Assembly: GCA_017512985.1 (NCBI GenBank)
Contig: JAFWEJ010000003.1
Location: 62,001-126,000, forward strand
Direction of reading: 5' to 3'
DNA length: 64,000 nucleotides
Source: Clostridia bacterium
GTDB taxonomy: Bacteria > Bacillota > Clostridia > Christensenellales > Aristaeellaceae
Position numbers and translations under genes: made by a program
The notes under the pieces: model-generated
The model's database searches: none
What the model saw: the letters and a program-made list of their open reading frames with translations, nothing else
What the model was told of the DNA's origin: nothing
In this document: one piece after another, positions 1 to 7,910 of the stretch
Layout of the letters: every line of letters begins with the position of its first letter
How positions within the stretch are numbered: position 1 is the stretch's first letter

Positions 1-374
1 AAAGTCAGGGGAATGAATAAGGCTGTGCTGTAGAGAAGGCCGTTCAGGACGAGCGGGATCCATAAAAACCAGCTCGGCCTGCCGGAGGGCCAGATCACCA
101 GAAGAAAACCAAGAACTGCCGCAGGACGCAGGACATATCCCGCAATCGAAGTGATGACGCGGAGATCCTTTCTGGCGGGATCCATCTGTGCATACTTTTC
201 CATCATATCCTGGAGGATCAGCAGCGCGCAGACCAGCAGCGTAATCCGGAATTTCCCCTGGTCCACCCGTTCCGACATGATGTTTCTGCTCAGCAGGACA
301 CAGGAGACAATCAGAATCAGCAAAAACGCCAGGTAATGTTCCCCGCCCGCCAGTTCTCCCAGATTTGAAATCAT
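1..374 (-). CDS. Membrane protein N-terminus, cut by window edge
   Basis: The frame opens with ATG at 374 and runs off the left end, leaving about 124 residues. The visible part is mostly membrane: hydrophobic stretches near residues 14-25, 38-48 and 78-95, and another at the cut end, separated by short charged loops. The arrangement, with a loop rich in Asp/Arg followed by a GYVLRP segment, resembles the multi-helix sensor regions that precede GGDEF or kinase domains in Clostridia, but no output domain is in view. That assignment is only a guess. A good promoter lies about 90 bases upstream, so the start is believable. Confidence 0.55.
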   Translation of the reverse strand, partial: MISNLGELAGGEHYLAFLLILIVSCVLLSRNIMSERVDQGKFRITLLVCALLILQDMMEKYAQMDPARKDLRVITSIAGYVLRPAAVLGFLLVIWPSGRPSWFLWIPLVLNGLLYSTALFIPLT

Positions 375-464
375 CCGTTCATCCCCGATTAAAGAAGTCT
401 CGCAGCTTTATCCTGCGGCAGTCATGCGGCCGGTATCCCTTCATACCGGACAGGCACAGTAAAA

Positions 465-493
465 ATGATACAGAGCCGCTGAAGCAGAATCAA
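465..493 (-). promoter_or_regulatory. Promoter for the left-end membrane protein
   Basis: On the minus strand TTGATT (488-493), a 17-base spacer and TATCAT (465-470) form a good sigma-A promoter pointing at the gene that starts at 374. The -35 box lies inside the first copy of an 18-base tandem repeat. Confidence 0.5.
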
Positions 494-519
494 TCAGTGT
501 TGCAGAATCAATCAGTGTT
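484..519. repeat. Two perfect tandem copies of an 18-base unit
   Basis: GCAGAATCAATCAGTGTT occurs twice head to tail with no mismatch (484-501 and 502-519). It overlaps the -35 region of the promoter for the left-end gene, so the second copy also duplicates a TTGATT box. Confidence 0.85.
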
Positions 520-553
520 CCGGAAAGTCACATATCACCCGGTTTTCCGGACG

Positions 554-582
554 GCAAAAAACCGCCGGCTGGTGCCGGCGGC
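554..582 (-). terminator. Intrinsic terminator of the merR gene
   Basis: An 8-bp GC stem (562-569 with 574-581) and a 4-base loop are followed on the minus strand by a run of T (555-561). It stands just downstream of the stop codon at 599. Confidence 0.8.
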
Positions 583-598
583 TCTGTGTACGCTTCAG

Positions 599-985
599 TT
601 ATTTCTTTTCCTTCTGCCCGGCCTCGTAGGCCCGGAGCTTTTCGGTGAAGAAGTTCAGTTTCCAGGTCACCTTGTCCAGGTGCTTCTGCATCTCGGCCAT
701 CCTCTCGAGGACCCGTTCCCGGTGCGCCCGCAGCAGTTCCACCCGCTCTTCCAGCGTGTGGTCGCCCTCATGGGTCAGCTGGACAAACCGGGCGATCTCC
801 TGGATGGACATGCCCGTGTTCTTCAGGCAGCAGATCAGGCCCAGGCGTTCCAGGTCCTCGTCCGTATACTGACGGAAACCGCCCTGCGTGCGTTCTACGC
901 CGGAGAGCAGCCCCTCCTTTTCATAATACCGCAGCGTATGGGCTGTCAGCCCGGTCTTTTTGCTTACTTCCTGGATCGAATACAT
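599..985 (-). CDS. MerR-family regulator, AdhR/NmlR-like
   Basis: A 128-residue DNA-binding regulator. Residues 1-70 form the winged helix-turn-helix typical of MerR (RYYEKEGLL at 20-28, GGFRQYTDEDL at 35-45), and residues 75-115 form the dimerisation coiled coil. There is no C-terminal metal-binding cysteine cluster. Cys52, next to Cys53, sits where the AdhR group has its reactive aldehyde-sensing cysteine, so a thiol-based carbonyl sensor is likely. The start ATG has a strong GGAGGG ribosome site and a TTGACA/TACCAT promoter; longer readings of this frame have neither. A dyad of the AdhR type stands 2 kb away in front of an alcohol dehydrogenase gene and is the obvious target, by inference. 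Confidence 0.85.
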   Translation of the reverse strand: MYSIQEVSKKTGLTAHTLRYYEKEGLLSGVERTQGGFRQYTDEDLERLGLICCLKNTGMSIQEIARFVQLTHEGDHTLEERVELLRAHRERVLERMAEMQKHLDKVTWKLNFFTEKLRAYEAGQKEKK

Positions 986-1016
986 TGCTGTCCCTCCGTC
1001 CGTCTGCATGGATTGA

Positions 1017-1045
1017 ATGGTATCTGAAAACGGTTTGCCTGTCAA
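1017..1045 (-). promoter_or_regulatory. Promoter of the merR gene
   Basis: On the minus strand TTGACA (1040-1045), a 17-base spacer and TACCAT (1017-1022) precede the merR start by about 30 bases. An inverted repeat GGTTTG-N5-CAAACC (1033-1048) overlaps the -35 box and could be an autoregulatory site. The opposite strand has TATAAT at 1082-1087 for the divergent gene, with no clear -35 at normal spacing. Confidence 0.65.
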
Positions 1046-1108
1046 ACCCGGTTTGTGCTTTCCTTCCCGCCCCGCATCCTGTATAATCGGACGGGAGGCG
1101 ATCTGACA

Positions 1109-1939
1109 ATGATCCAGTTTGGAATGCCGACGCTGATCGAGAACCGTACGCTGCAGGAGAATATCGATCTCTGCAGCCGCCTCGGCCTGCGCTTTATCGA
1201 ACTGAACATGAACTTTCCCGAATACCAGGCGGACCGGCTGGAGCAGACCGGAAAACTGCTGGACGCGGCGGACGCCGCCGGGATCTATTACACGATCCAC
1301 CTGGACGAAAACCTGAACATCGCGGACTTCAACCGTCTCGTCACGGACGCCTACCTGGAGACCGTCCGGCGGACCGTCGGGGTTGCCAAAGCGCTGCTCC
1401 CCCTCCGGGACCGCTGGGGCGGCGCCTCGCAGCCGCTGACGGTCAACATGCATATGCACCACGGCATCTTCATTACCCTGCCGGACAGGAAGGTGCAGAT
1501 GTACGACCGGGACAGGGATCGCTACCTGGAGGACTTCCGCCGGTTCCGCGGCCTTTGCGAAACCTGGATCGGCGGCGCGCCGGTCCGGATCGCCGTGGAA
1601 AACACGGACGGCTTCCGCGGCTACGAGCAGGAAGCGGTCGATCTGCTTCTGGAAAGCCCCTGTTTCGGCCTCACCTGGGACATCGGCCACTCCAAAGCCA
1701 CGGGTGAAAAAGACGTGCCGTTCATCCTGGCCCGGGAGGACAGGCTGATCCACTTCCATATCCACGACGGATCCGAGCAGCCGCCCCGGAACCACCTGGC
1801 CCTGGGCGACGGCGAAATCGACCTTGCCGCCCGGCTGCGGCTGGCGGAAGCGCATAACTGCCGCTGCGTGCTGGAAACCAAAACCGTCGACGCGCTGACC
1901 CGCTCCGTGGCGTGGCTGGCGGAAAACCGAAAACGCTGA
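1109..1939 (+). CDS. Sugar phosphate isomerase/epimerase-type TIM barrel
   Basis: A 276-residue protein of the xylose isomerase-like TIM-barrel family, which isomerises or epimerises sugars or acts on related cyclic polyols using a divalent metal. Metal-ligand patterns are visible: Glu in AVENTDGF, Asp/His in TWDIGHS, and the His pair and Asp in HFHIHDG near the C-terminal third. There is no signal peptide, so it is cytoplasmic. The start at 1109 is chosen because a GGGAGG site stands 10 bases upstream and a TATAAT box at 1082-1087 would lie downstream of any longer start. It is divergent from the MerR gene. The substrate cannot be told from sequence. Confidence 0.75.
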   Translation: MIQFGMPTLIENRTLQENIDLCSRLGLRFIELNMNFPEYQADRLEQTGKLLDAADAAGIYYTIHLDENLNIADFNRLVTDAYLETVRRTVGVAKALLPLRDRWGGASQPLTVNMHMHHGIFITLPDRKVQMYDRDRDRYLEDFRRFRGLCETWIGGAPVRIAVENTDGFRGYEQEAVDLLLESPCFGLTWDIGHSKATGEKDVPFILAREDRLIHFHIHDGSEQPPRNHLALGDGEIDLAARLRLAEAHNCRCVLETKTVDALTRSVAWLAENRKR

Positions 1940-1944
1940 TCCGG

Positions 1945-1971
1945 CGGGCGCCCTGCGGCGCCCGTTTTCTT
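1945..1971 (+). terminator. Intrinsic terminator after the TIM-barrel gene
   Basis: An 8-bp stem CGGGCGCC/GGCGCCCG (1945-1952, 1957-1964) with a CTGC loop is followed by TTTTCTT. It separates this gene from the convergent oxidoreductase gene. Confidence 0.8.
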
Positions 1972-2938
1972 AATAACCGATCGCCTTCAGGATCCGGTCC
2001 GTCACCCGGGCGGTCAGCAGGCTGAATTCCCTGCTCACATGCGGTTTCTCCCCGTACAGGATGCAGCGGCTCAGCTGCTCCGTCTCCAGGGCGTAATTGT
2101 TCGGCGCGGTAACCGTCTTCGTTTCCTTCACGCCGTTCCGGATGACGGTATACGGGATCTCGCCGCACTGGTTGAATTCCACGGGCGATACAATCTCGCC
2201 CAGCGTTCCGTGGACATGGAACCGGTCCAGCCGGTTTGTGGGCAGCAGCATACCGCAGTCAATGTTCGCCACCAGCCCGTTATCATACAGGAGCAGGGCG
2301 GATGTGAACAGATCGATCTGCTTTTCCGAAAACTGCGCGGCCGCTTTCACCTCGTCCGGTTCCTTCCCCAGCATCCACATTGCCATGCTCAGTGGGTAGC
2401 AGCCCAGGTCGTAGAACGCTCCGCCGTATGTTTCCTTCCGCAGCCGGATATCCGTATCCGGCCGGCGGCCGGTGATGAAGGCGGACTCAAAATACCGGAT
2501 CTCCCCGATCACGCCGGCGTCCAGCTCCGCCTTCACGGCCTTCACAAAGGGGCTGTGCAGATAGGCGAAGGCTTCCATCAGGAGGACGCCGTTCTCCTCC
2601 GCCGCGCGGAACATCTCCTGCACCTGTGCCTCGGAAACCGCCAGCGGCTTTTCACACAGGACGTGCTTTTTCGCCTTCAGGGCTTTGACTGTCCATTCGC
2701 AGTGAATATCGTTGGGCAGGGGAATATAGACCGCCTGCACCTCCGGGTCGGCCAGCAGTTCGTCATAGCTGCCGTAGGCTTTCCGGAACCCGAATTCCTC
2801 CCGGTAGCTTTCCGCCTTTTCGATCCTGCGCCCGGCGATTGCGTACCGTTCGCAGTGTTCCGCCAGCATCATGCCTGGAATCGTCTGCCCCCGGGCGATA
2901 TCCGCCGTGCCGAGCACGCCCCATTTTACCTTTTCCAT
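1970..2938 (-). CDS. Gfo/Idh/MocA-family oxidoreductase
   Basis: A 322-residue NAD(P)-dependent dehydrogenase. The Rossmann region starts at once (WGVLGTADIARG, residues 5-16), and the family signature with the catalytic lysine is present as VLCEKPLAV near residue 95. The C-terminal alpha/beta domain supplies the sugar or cyclitol pocket. Length fits the family. The substrate is unknown; relatives oxidise sugars, inositols or trans-dihydrodiols. The ATG at 2938 has a GGGAG site; an upstream in-frame ATG at 2983 has none. It is divergent from an iron alcohol dehydrogenase gene and shares with it a control region containing a MerR-type operator. Confidence 0.85.
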   Translation of the reverse strand: MEKVKWGVLGTADIARGQTIPGMMLAEHCERYAIAGRRIEKAESYREEFGFRKAYGSYDELLADPEVQAVYIPLPNDIHCEWTVKALKAKKHVLCEKPLAVSEAQVQEMFRAAEENGVLLMEAFAYLHSPFVKAVKAELDAGVIGEIRYFESAFITGRRPDTDIRLRKETYGGAFYDLGCYPLSMAMWMLGKEPDEVKAAAQFSEKQIDLFTSALLLYDNGLVANIDCGMLLPTNRLDRFHVHGTLGEIVSPVEFNQCGEIPYTVIRNGVKETKTVTAPNNYALETEQLSRCILYGEKPHVSREFSLLTARVTDRILKAIGY

Positions 2939-3022
2939 GCCTGTTCTCCCTTCCTGTCCTGAAGCCGGTACTGCCTTCTTCATTTCTTGCTGAATTTTGT
3001 ACGGACTTTTTGTTTTTAACTA

Positions 3023-3053
3023 TTGACTTAGAGTTAACTTTAAGGATTATGAT
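3023..3053 (+). promoter_or_regulatory. MerR-type promoter with 19-bp spacer and AdhR-like dyad
   Basis: TTGACT (3023-3028) and TATGAT (3048-3053) are separated by 19 bases, the lengthened spacer that MerR regulators need. Within it lies CTTAGAG-TTAA-CTTTAAG (3027-3044), a 7-4-7 inverted repeat with one mismatched pair. As recalled, the AdhR box of Bacillus has the same CTTAAAG-N4-CTTTAAG layout. It points at the alcohol dehydrogenase gene starting at 3117. Confidence 0.8.
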
Positions 3054-3054
3054 C

Positions 3055-3083
3055 ATTATACAACGGATTTATAATCGTGTCAA
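3055..3083 (-). promoter_or_regulatory. Consensus promoter for the Gfo/Idh/MocA gene
   Basis: On the minus strand the perfect boxes TTGACA (3078-3083) and TATAAT (3055-3060) are 17 bases apart. Transcription would begin near 3048 and run through the MerR dyad at 3027-3044, so the bound regulator should also affect this promoter, probably negatively. Confidence 0.8.
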
Positions 3084-3116
3084 TCAGCCCCCCCCGCGGG
3101 CATCAGGAAAGGAAGC

Positions 3117-4298
3117 ATGAACATGGAAAACTTCACTTTTTATTCCCCCACCTGTTTCGTTTTCGGAAAAGAAGCGGAGAACCAGGCCGGCGCGCTGGTA
3201 AAGCGTTTCGGCGGAACCCGGGTGCTGATCCATTACGGCGGCGGCAGCGCGGTGCGCTCCGGGCTGATCGGCCGGGTGCAGGCCTCCCTGAAAGCAGCGG
3301 GAATTCCCTGCTTCCTGCTGGGCGGCGTCAAGCCCAATCCGCGCAGCGGCCTGGTCTATGAAGGCATCCGCCTGTGCCGGGAGGAAAAAATCGACTTCAT
3401 CCTGGCCGTGGGCGGCGGCAGTTCCATCGACTCCGCCAAGGCCATCGCGGCCGGTACGGTCTATGACGGTGATTTCTGGGATTTCTACAGCGGAAAGCGC
3501 ATTGAGGATGCGCTGCCGGTCGGCACGGTGCTGACGATTTCCGCCGCGGGCAGCGAAGGCAGCCCGGACAGCGTAATCACCCGGGAGGACGGCATGTTCA
3601 AGCGCGGCGCCAGCGGCGACGCCATCCGGCCGAAGTTCTCCATCCTGAACCCGGCCCTGACCCAGACCCTCCCTGCCTTCCAGACCGCCGCCGGCATCAC
3701 GGACATCATGGCCCATCTGTATGAGCGGTACCTGACCAATACGCCGGAGGTGGAAGTCACTGACCGGCTGATTGAAGCCCTGCTCCTGACCATGATCCAT
3801 GAAGGCCCCCGCGTGATCGCGGATCCGTACAACTATGAAGCGCGGGCAAACATCATGTGGGCCGGAATGATGGCGCACAACAACTCCTGCGGCGTCGGCC
3901 GCAGCCAGGACTGGAACAGCCACAATATCGAGCACGAACTCTCCGCCCTGTACGACTGCGCCCACGGCGCGGGCCTGGCAGTCACCATGCCCGCGGTCTT
4001 CGCCTATGTCATGAAACACGACGTAAACCGCTTCGCCCAGGTTGCCGTCCGGGTCTGGGGCTGCCAGATGGACTTTGCCCATCCGGAAGCGACCGCCCGG
4101 GAAGGCATCCGCCGCCTGCAGCAGTTCCTGGCTTCCATCGGCATGCCCCGGAACTTTGCGGAGCTCGGCGCGAAGGAGGAAGATATCCCCGTGCTGGTGA
4201 AGTCCCTCTGTTGGGGCGACGGCCGGCAGGGCAGCATCTCCGGCTTCGTCACCCTGGATGAGGACGACTGCGCGAAAATCTACCGCCTGATGGTATGA
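3117..4298 (+). CDS. Iron-containing alcohol dehydrogenase (butanol dehydrogenase type)
   Basis: A 393-residue group III alcohol dehydrogenase of the YqhD/BdhA type, which reduces aldehydes to alcohols with NAD(P)H. The nucleotide loop GGGSSIDSAK spans residues 99-108. Metal ligands match the YqhD spacing: Asp196, His200, His269 and His283. It is cytoplasmic and of full family length. A second ATG two codons in (3123) is an equally possible start; GGAAAGGA precedes both. The promoter carries a MerR dyad of the AdhR kind, which suggests induction by reactive aldehydes and a detoxifying or fermentative role. Two ABC exporter genes follow after 43 bases and might be co-transcribed. Confidence 0.9.
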   Translation: MNMENFTFYSPTCFVFGKEAENQAGALVKRFGGTRVLIHYGGGSAVRSGLIGRVQASLKAAGIPCFLLGGVKPNPRSGLVYEGIRLCREEKIDFILAVGGGSSIDSAKAIAAGTVYDGDFWDFYSGKRIEDALPVGTVLTISAAGSEGSPDSVITREDGMFKRGASGDAIRPKFSILNPALTQTLPAFQTAAGITDIMAHLYERYLTNTPEVEVTDRLIEALLLTMIHEGPRVIADPYNYEARANIMWAGMMAHNNSCGVGRSQDWNSHNIEHELSALYDCAHGAGLAVTMPAVFAYVMKHDVNRFAQVAVRVWGCQMDFAHPEATAREGIRRLQQFLASIGMPRNFAELGAKEEDIPVLVKSLCWGDGRQGSISGFVTLDEDDCAKIYRLMV

Positions 4299-4321
4299 CC
4301 GTTCCCGGAACAACGATGTAT

Positions 4322-4342
4322 TAAAGGATATAGGTACCTTTA
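4322..4342. promoter_or_regulatory. Inverted repeat at the ABC exporter start
   Basis: TAAAGG-N9-CCTTTA (4322-4327, 4337-4342) with a GGTACC centre on its right side covers the ribosome site and touches the ATG of the first exporter gene. It may be a protein operator or simply part of the ribosome binding region. Confidence 0.3.
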
Positions 4343-6084
4343 TGCGCAAACAGTTTGAGTGGCTGTGGCAGAACATGGACGCGCCGTTCCGGCGCCGCCA
4401 TGTCATTGCCCTGTGCGTCTGCGCATTCACCTGCATACTTCTGCTGGTGAACCCCGCCCTCTCCCGCCGCCTGATCGACGACGTGATCATGGCCGGCAAT
4501 CCCGATCCGCTTTTGTCCATTCTGGCCGTCATGCTGGCGGTCAAACTGGGACGGGAAGGGCTGCGCTATATGATGGTGATCTTTCTGGAAAAGGCTTCCC
4601 AGAATGTCGTTTTCAACCTGCGCCGCCGTCTCTTTACAAAAATGCAGTATAACGATATGCCGTTCTTTGACGCGCACCGCACCGGCGATCTCATGACCCG
4701 CATGAGCGCGGACCTGGACTGGTGCCGCCATTTCCTGGCTTATATCGATTACCGCATCATCGACGCGGTCTGCACTTTCCTGTTCGCCACAGTGTACCTG
4801 GTTACGGTGAACTGGAAGCTGACGATGCTCCTGATCGTCATCACGCCCGTCCTGCTGGTGATCTCCCGTTTCCTGTCCCGGCACATCCGGCCGCGGTTCG
4901 TGTTCATGCGGGAAAAACTGGCGGACATGAACACCGCCGCGCAGGAAAACATTGCCGGCAACCGGGTCGTGAAGGCCTTTGCCCGGGAGGAATACGAAAA
5001 AGAGCGTTTTGAGCAGAAGAATCGGGCGTTCATGGACAGCCACCTGCGCATCAACAAGCTGTGGCTTTCGTTCTTTCCCGTGATCGAGCTGCTGGTGAAC
5101 GCCATCCAACTGGTCACGGTGTTTGTGGGCGGTCTGTTCATTATCCGGGGCGAACTGACCCCCGGCGAACTGGCCATCTTCACCGGCCTGAGCTGGGCCG
5201 TTTCCAATCCCATGCGGGAACTCGGCAACCTGATCAACGACCTGCAGCGTTTCTCCACCTCCGCCGCGAAAGTGATGGAACTGTATTATTCGGTTCCCTC
5301 CATCGTGGACGCGCCGGACGCTGTGGCGCATGACCGCCTGCTCGGGCAGATCGAGTTTGACCGCGTCTCCTTCAGCTTTGACAATAAACCGGTCCTCTCC
5401 GACGTGACCTTTTCCGTGCAGCCGGGGCAGACCGTCGCCGTCATGGGGCCCACCGGCAGCGGAAAAACCACGATGATCAACCTGCTGGCCCGGTTCTATG
5501 ACGTCACGGAAGGCGCCGTCCGCGTGGATGGCTGCGACGTGAAAAAATGGAAACTGGACGAGCTCCGCGGAGGCATCGGCACCGCCACGCAGGATGTATT
5601 CCTGTTCTCGGATACGGTGGAAGGCAACATCGCTTTCGGCGACCAGTCCATGACCCTGGACGAGGTCAAAGACTTTGCCCGCCGGGCGGACGCCGCGGAA
5701 TTCGCGGAAAAGCTGCCGGAGGGATACGACACGATCATCGGCGAGCGGGGTGTCGGCCTGTCCGGCGGCCAGCGCCAGCGCATTGCCCTGGCCCGCGCCC
5801 TGGCTGTGCGTCCCGGGATCCTGGTCATGGACGATACCACCTCCGCCGTGGACAGCGAGACGGAGCAGTATATCCAGGACCAGCTGCGGCACCTGCCCTT
5901 TGAATGCACAAAGTTCATCATCGCCCAGCGGATCTCTTCAATGCGGGACGCGGACCTGATCCTGGTCCTGCAGAACGGCCGGGTCACCGAGCAGGGTACG
6001 CACCGGGAACTGTTGGAAAAGCGCGGCTATTACTGGCAGACCTACTGCCTCCAGTACGGACTGCCGATGAAGGAGGCGGTGTAA
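4342..6084 (+). CDS. ABC exporter half-transporter, degenerate-site subunit
   Basis: A 580-residue half-transporter with a six-helix membrane domain (about 1-310) fused to an ATPase. Walker A is GPTGSGKTT at 369-377 and the signature is LSGGQ at 473-477. Walker B ends MDD, so Asp498 replaces the catalytic glutamate, and the switch histidine is Gln529 (AQRISS). These two changes are the mark of the degenerate site of heterodimeric exporters such as TM287/288. The stop codon abuts the ATG of the next gene, which encodes the matching canonical half. The substrate is unknown: drugs, lipids or peptides are all possible, and its place before a glycoside hydrolase run does not settle it. Confidence 0.9.
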   Translation: MRKQFEWLWQNMDAPFRRRHVIALCVCAFTCILLLVNPALSRRLIDDVIMAGNPDPLLSILAVMLAVKLGREGLRYMMVIFLEKASQNVVFNLRRRLFTKMQYNDMPFFDAHRTGDLMTRMSADLDWCRHFLAYIDYRIIDAVCTFLFATVYLVTVNWKLTMLLIVITPVLLVISRFLSRHIRPRFVFMREKLADMNTAAQENIAGNRVVKAFAREEYEKERFEQKNRAFMDSHLRINKLWLSFFPVIELLVNAIQLVTVFVGGLFIIRGELTPGELAIFTGLSWAVSNPMRELGNLINDLQRFSTSAAKVMELYYSVPSIVDAPDAVAHDRLLGQIEFDRVSFSFDNKPVLSDVTFSVQPGQTVAVMGPTGSGKTTMINLLARFYDVTEGAVRVDGCDVKKWKLDELRGGIGTATQDVFLFSDTVEGNIAFGDQSMTLDEVKDFARRADAAEFAEKLPEGYDTIIGERGVGLSGGQRQRIALARALAVRPGILVMDDTTSAVDSETEQYIQDQLRHLPFECTKFIIAQRISSMRDADLILVLQNGRVTEQGTHRELLEKRGYYWQTYCLQYGLPMKEAV

Positions 6085-7884
6085 ATGGCGCGGAATAAAT
6101 TCGATGTCGACGAGCGCCTGGAATCGCCGTTCCGGTGGAAACACCTGAAGCGCGCCGGAAAATATATCGCCCGCCACAAATTCAAAATGCTCGCCGCGCT
6201 GCTGCTCAGCGCGTTGGCCAGCATTTCCTCCCTGTTCATTCCCAAGATCACCCAGTGGGTGCTGGACGAGGCGGTTCCGAACGGGGACACCGCCATGATC
6301 GGGCGGATGGCGCTGATGTTCGTCGGCATCATCGCCCTGGGCATCGTGTTCACCACGATCCGCTCCCGCATGATGGCGCACGTCAGCCAGCGGATCATCC
6401 ACGATATCCGCAGCGACCTGTTCGCCCACCTGCAGAAGCTGCCCTTCAGCTATTACGACAGCCGTCCCGCCGGCAAGATCCTGGTGCGGGTCATCAACTA
6501 CGTCAACTCCGTCTCGGATATCCTGTCCAACGGCATCATCAACATGATCCTGGAGATCATCAACCTGGTCTTCATCATGGTATTCATGTTCTCCACTGAT
6601 GCCACCCTGGCCACGGTCATCGTCGCGGGCCTGCCGGTGTTCATCGGCGTCATCATCCTGATCAAGCCGCGGCAGCGCCGTGCCTGGCAGAACCAGAGCA
6701 ACAAGAACAGCAACTATAACGCCTACCTGGCGGAATCCATCGACGGCGTCAGGGTCAGCCAGCTGTTCGACCGGCAGGAAGTGAACATCTCCATCATGGA
6801 ACGGCTTGCCGCCGCCTGCCGCCAGGCATGGCTCCGGGCCATCCGGATCAGCAACTGCGTATGGCTTTCCAGCGAAACCATGACCCAGCTGGTATTGACT
6901 TTCCTCTATATTGCCGGCGTATACTGGATGGGCGGGGGAAAAATGGTTTCCTTCGGCGTGATCCTGGCCATGGGCCAGTATGTCAGCCGCTTCTGGCAGC
7001 CCATCACCAACCTGGCGAATATCTATAACTCATTTGTCAACAACATCGCCTACCTCGAGCGGATCTTTGAGACCATGGACGAACCCGTCATCGTGGACGA
7101 CGCGCCCGGCGCGGAAACGCTGCCGCCGGTCACCGGCGAAGTCAGTTTCGAGGATGTGACCTTCTCCTATGAGGAAGGCATCAACGTGCTGGAGCACCTG
7201 GACCTGCATGTCCGCGCGGGTGAAAGCATCGCCCTTGTCGGTCCCACCGGCGCGGGAAAGAGTACGGTAATCAATCTGCTCTGCCGCTTCTACAACCTGA
7301 ACGGCGGCCGGATCCTGCTGACCGGAACGGACGGAAAAGAGTACGACATCAGCAGGGTAACGCTGCATTCCCTTCGCAGCCAGCTGGGAATCATGCTGCA
7401 GGACAGTTTCATCTTCTCCGGTACCCTGATGGACAACATCCGCTACGGCCGGCTGGATGCCACGGACGCGGAGGTGATCGAAGCAGCCCGGCGGGTCCGC
7501 GCCGACGATCTGATCCGGAAAATGCCCCAGGGATACCAGACAGAGATCCGGGAGCGCGGCGGCAACCTGAGCCAGGGTGAAAAGCAGCTGGTAGCCTTTG
7601 CGCGCACCCTGCTTTCCGATCCCGCTATCCTGATCCTGGACGAGGCCACCTCCTCCATCGACACCCAGACGGAAAAACTCCTGCAGGAAGGCATCCGGGA
7701 GATGCTCAAAGGCCGTACCAGCATCATCGTTGCCCACCGGCTGAGCACCATCAAAAGCTGTGACCGGATCCTTTATATCAGCGGCAAAGGCGTCGCCGAG
7801 ATGGGTAGCCATGAGGAACTGATGGCAAGGAAAGGCCTGTATTACCAGCTGTACACTGCCCAGGTACGGGAAACCGCGGCCTGA
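6085..7884 (+). CDS. ABC exporter half-transporter, catalytic subunit
   Basis: A 599-residue partner of the preceding protein. The membrane domain spans about residues 30-330. Walker A is GPTGAGKST (386-394), Walker B ends LILDE with catalytic Glu520, and the switch His551 is present (AHRLST). Its signature is LSQGE (495-499) instead of LSGGQ. A degenerate signature here paired with degenerate Walker B and H-loop in the partner gives one working and one dead ATP site, as known for heterodimeric type IV exporters. The ATG follows the partner stop codon directly (TAAATG), so translation is coupled. A GH10 gene begins 26 bases after the stop behind an AAGGAGG site. Confidence 0.92.
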   Translation: MARNKFDVDERLESPFRWKHLKRAGKYIARHKFKMLAALLLSALASISSLFIPKITQWVLDEAVPNGDTAMIGRMALMFVGIIALGIVFTTIRSRMMAHVSQRIIHDIRSDLFAHLQKLPFSYYDSRPAGKILVRVINYVNSVSDILSNGIINMILEIINLVFIMVFMFSTDATLATVIVAGLPVFIGVIILIKPRQRRAWQNQSNKNSNYNAYLAESIDGVRVSQLFDRQEVNISIMERLAAACRQAWLRAIRISNCVWLSSETMTQLVLTFLYIAGVYWMGGGKMVSFGVILAMGQYVSRFWQPITNLANIYNSFVNNIAYLERIFETMDEPVIVDDAPGAETLPPVTGEVSFEDVTFSYEEGINVLEHLDLHVRAGESIALVGPTGAGKSTVINLLCRFYNLNGGRILLTGTDGKEYDISRVTLHSLRSQLGIMLQDSFIFSGTLMDNIRYGRLDATDAEVIEAARRVRADDLIRKMPQGYQTEIRERGGNLSQGEKQLVAFARTLLSDPAILILDEATSSIDTQTEKLLQEGIREMLKGRTSIIVAHRLSTIKSCDRILYISGKGVAEMGSHEELMARKGLYYQLYTAQVRETAA

Positions 7885-7910
7885 TGATATAATCACAAGG
7901 AGGTACTCAG

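Noticed and set aside
599-1855. A 418-codon open frame continuing upstream of merR across the TIM-barrel gene
   Set aside because: Only the last 128 codons resemble a protein; the rest is the shadow of the opposite gene, and the merR promoter and ribosome site lie inside it.
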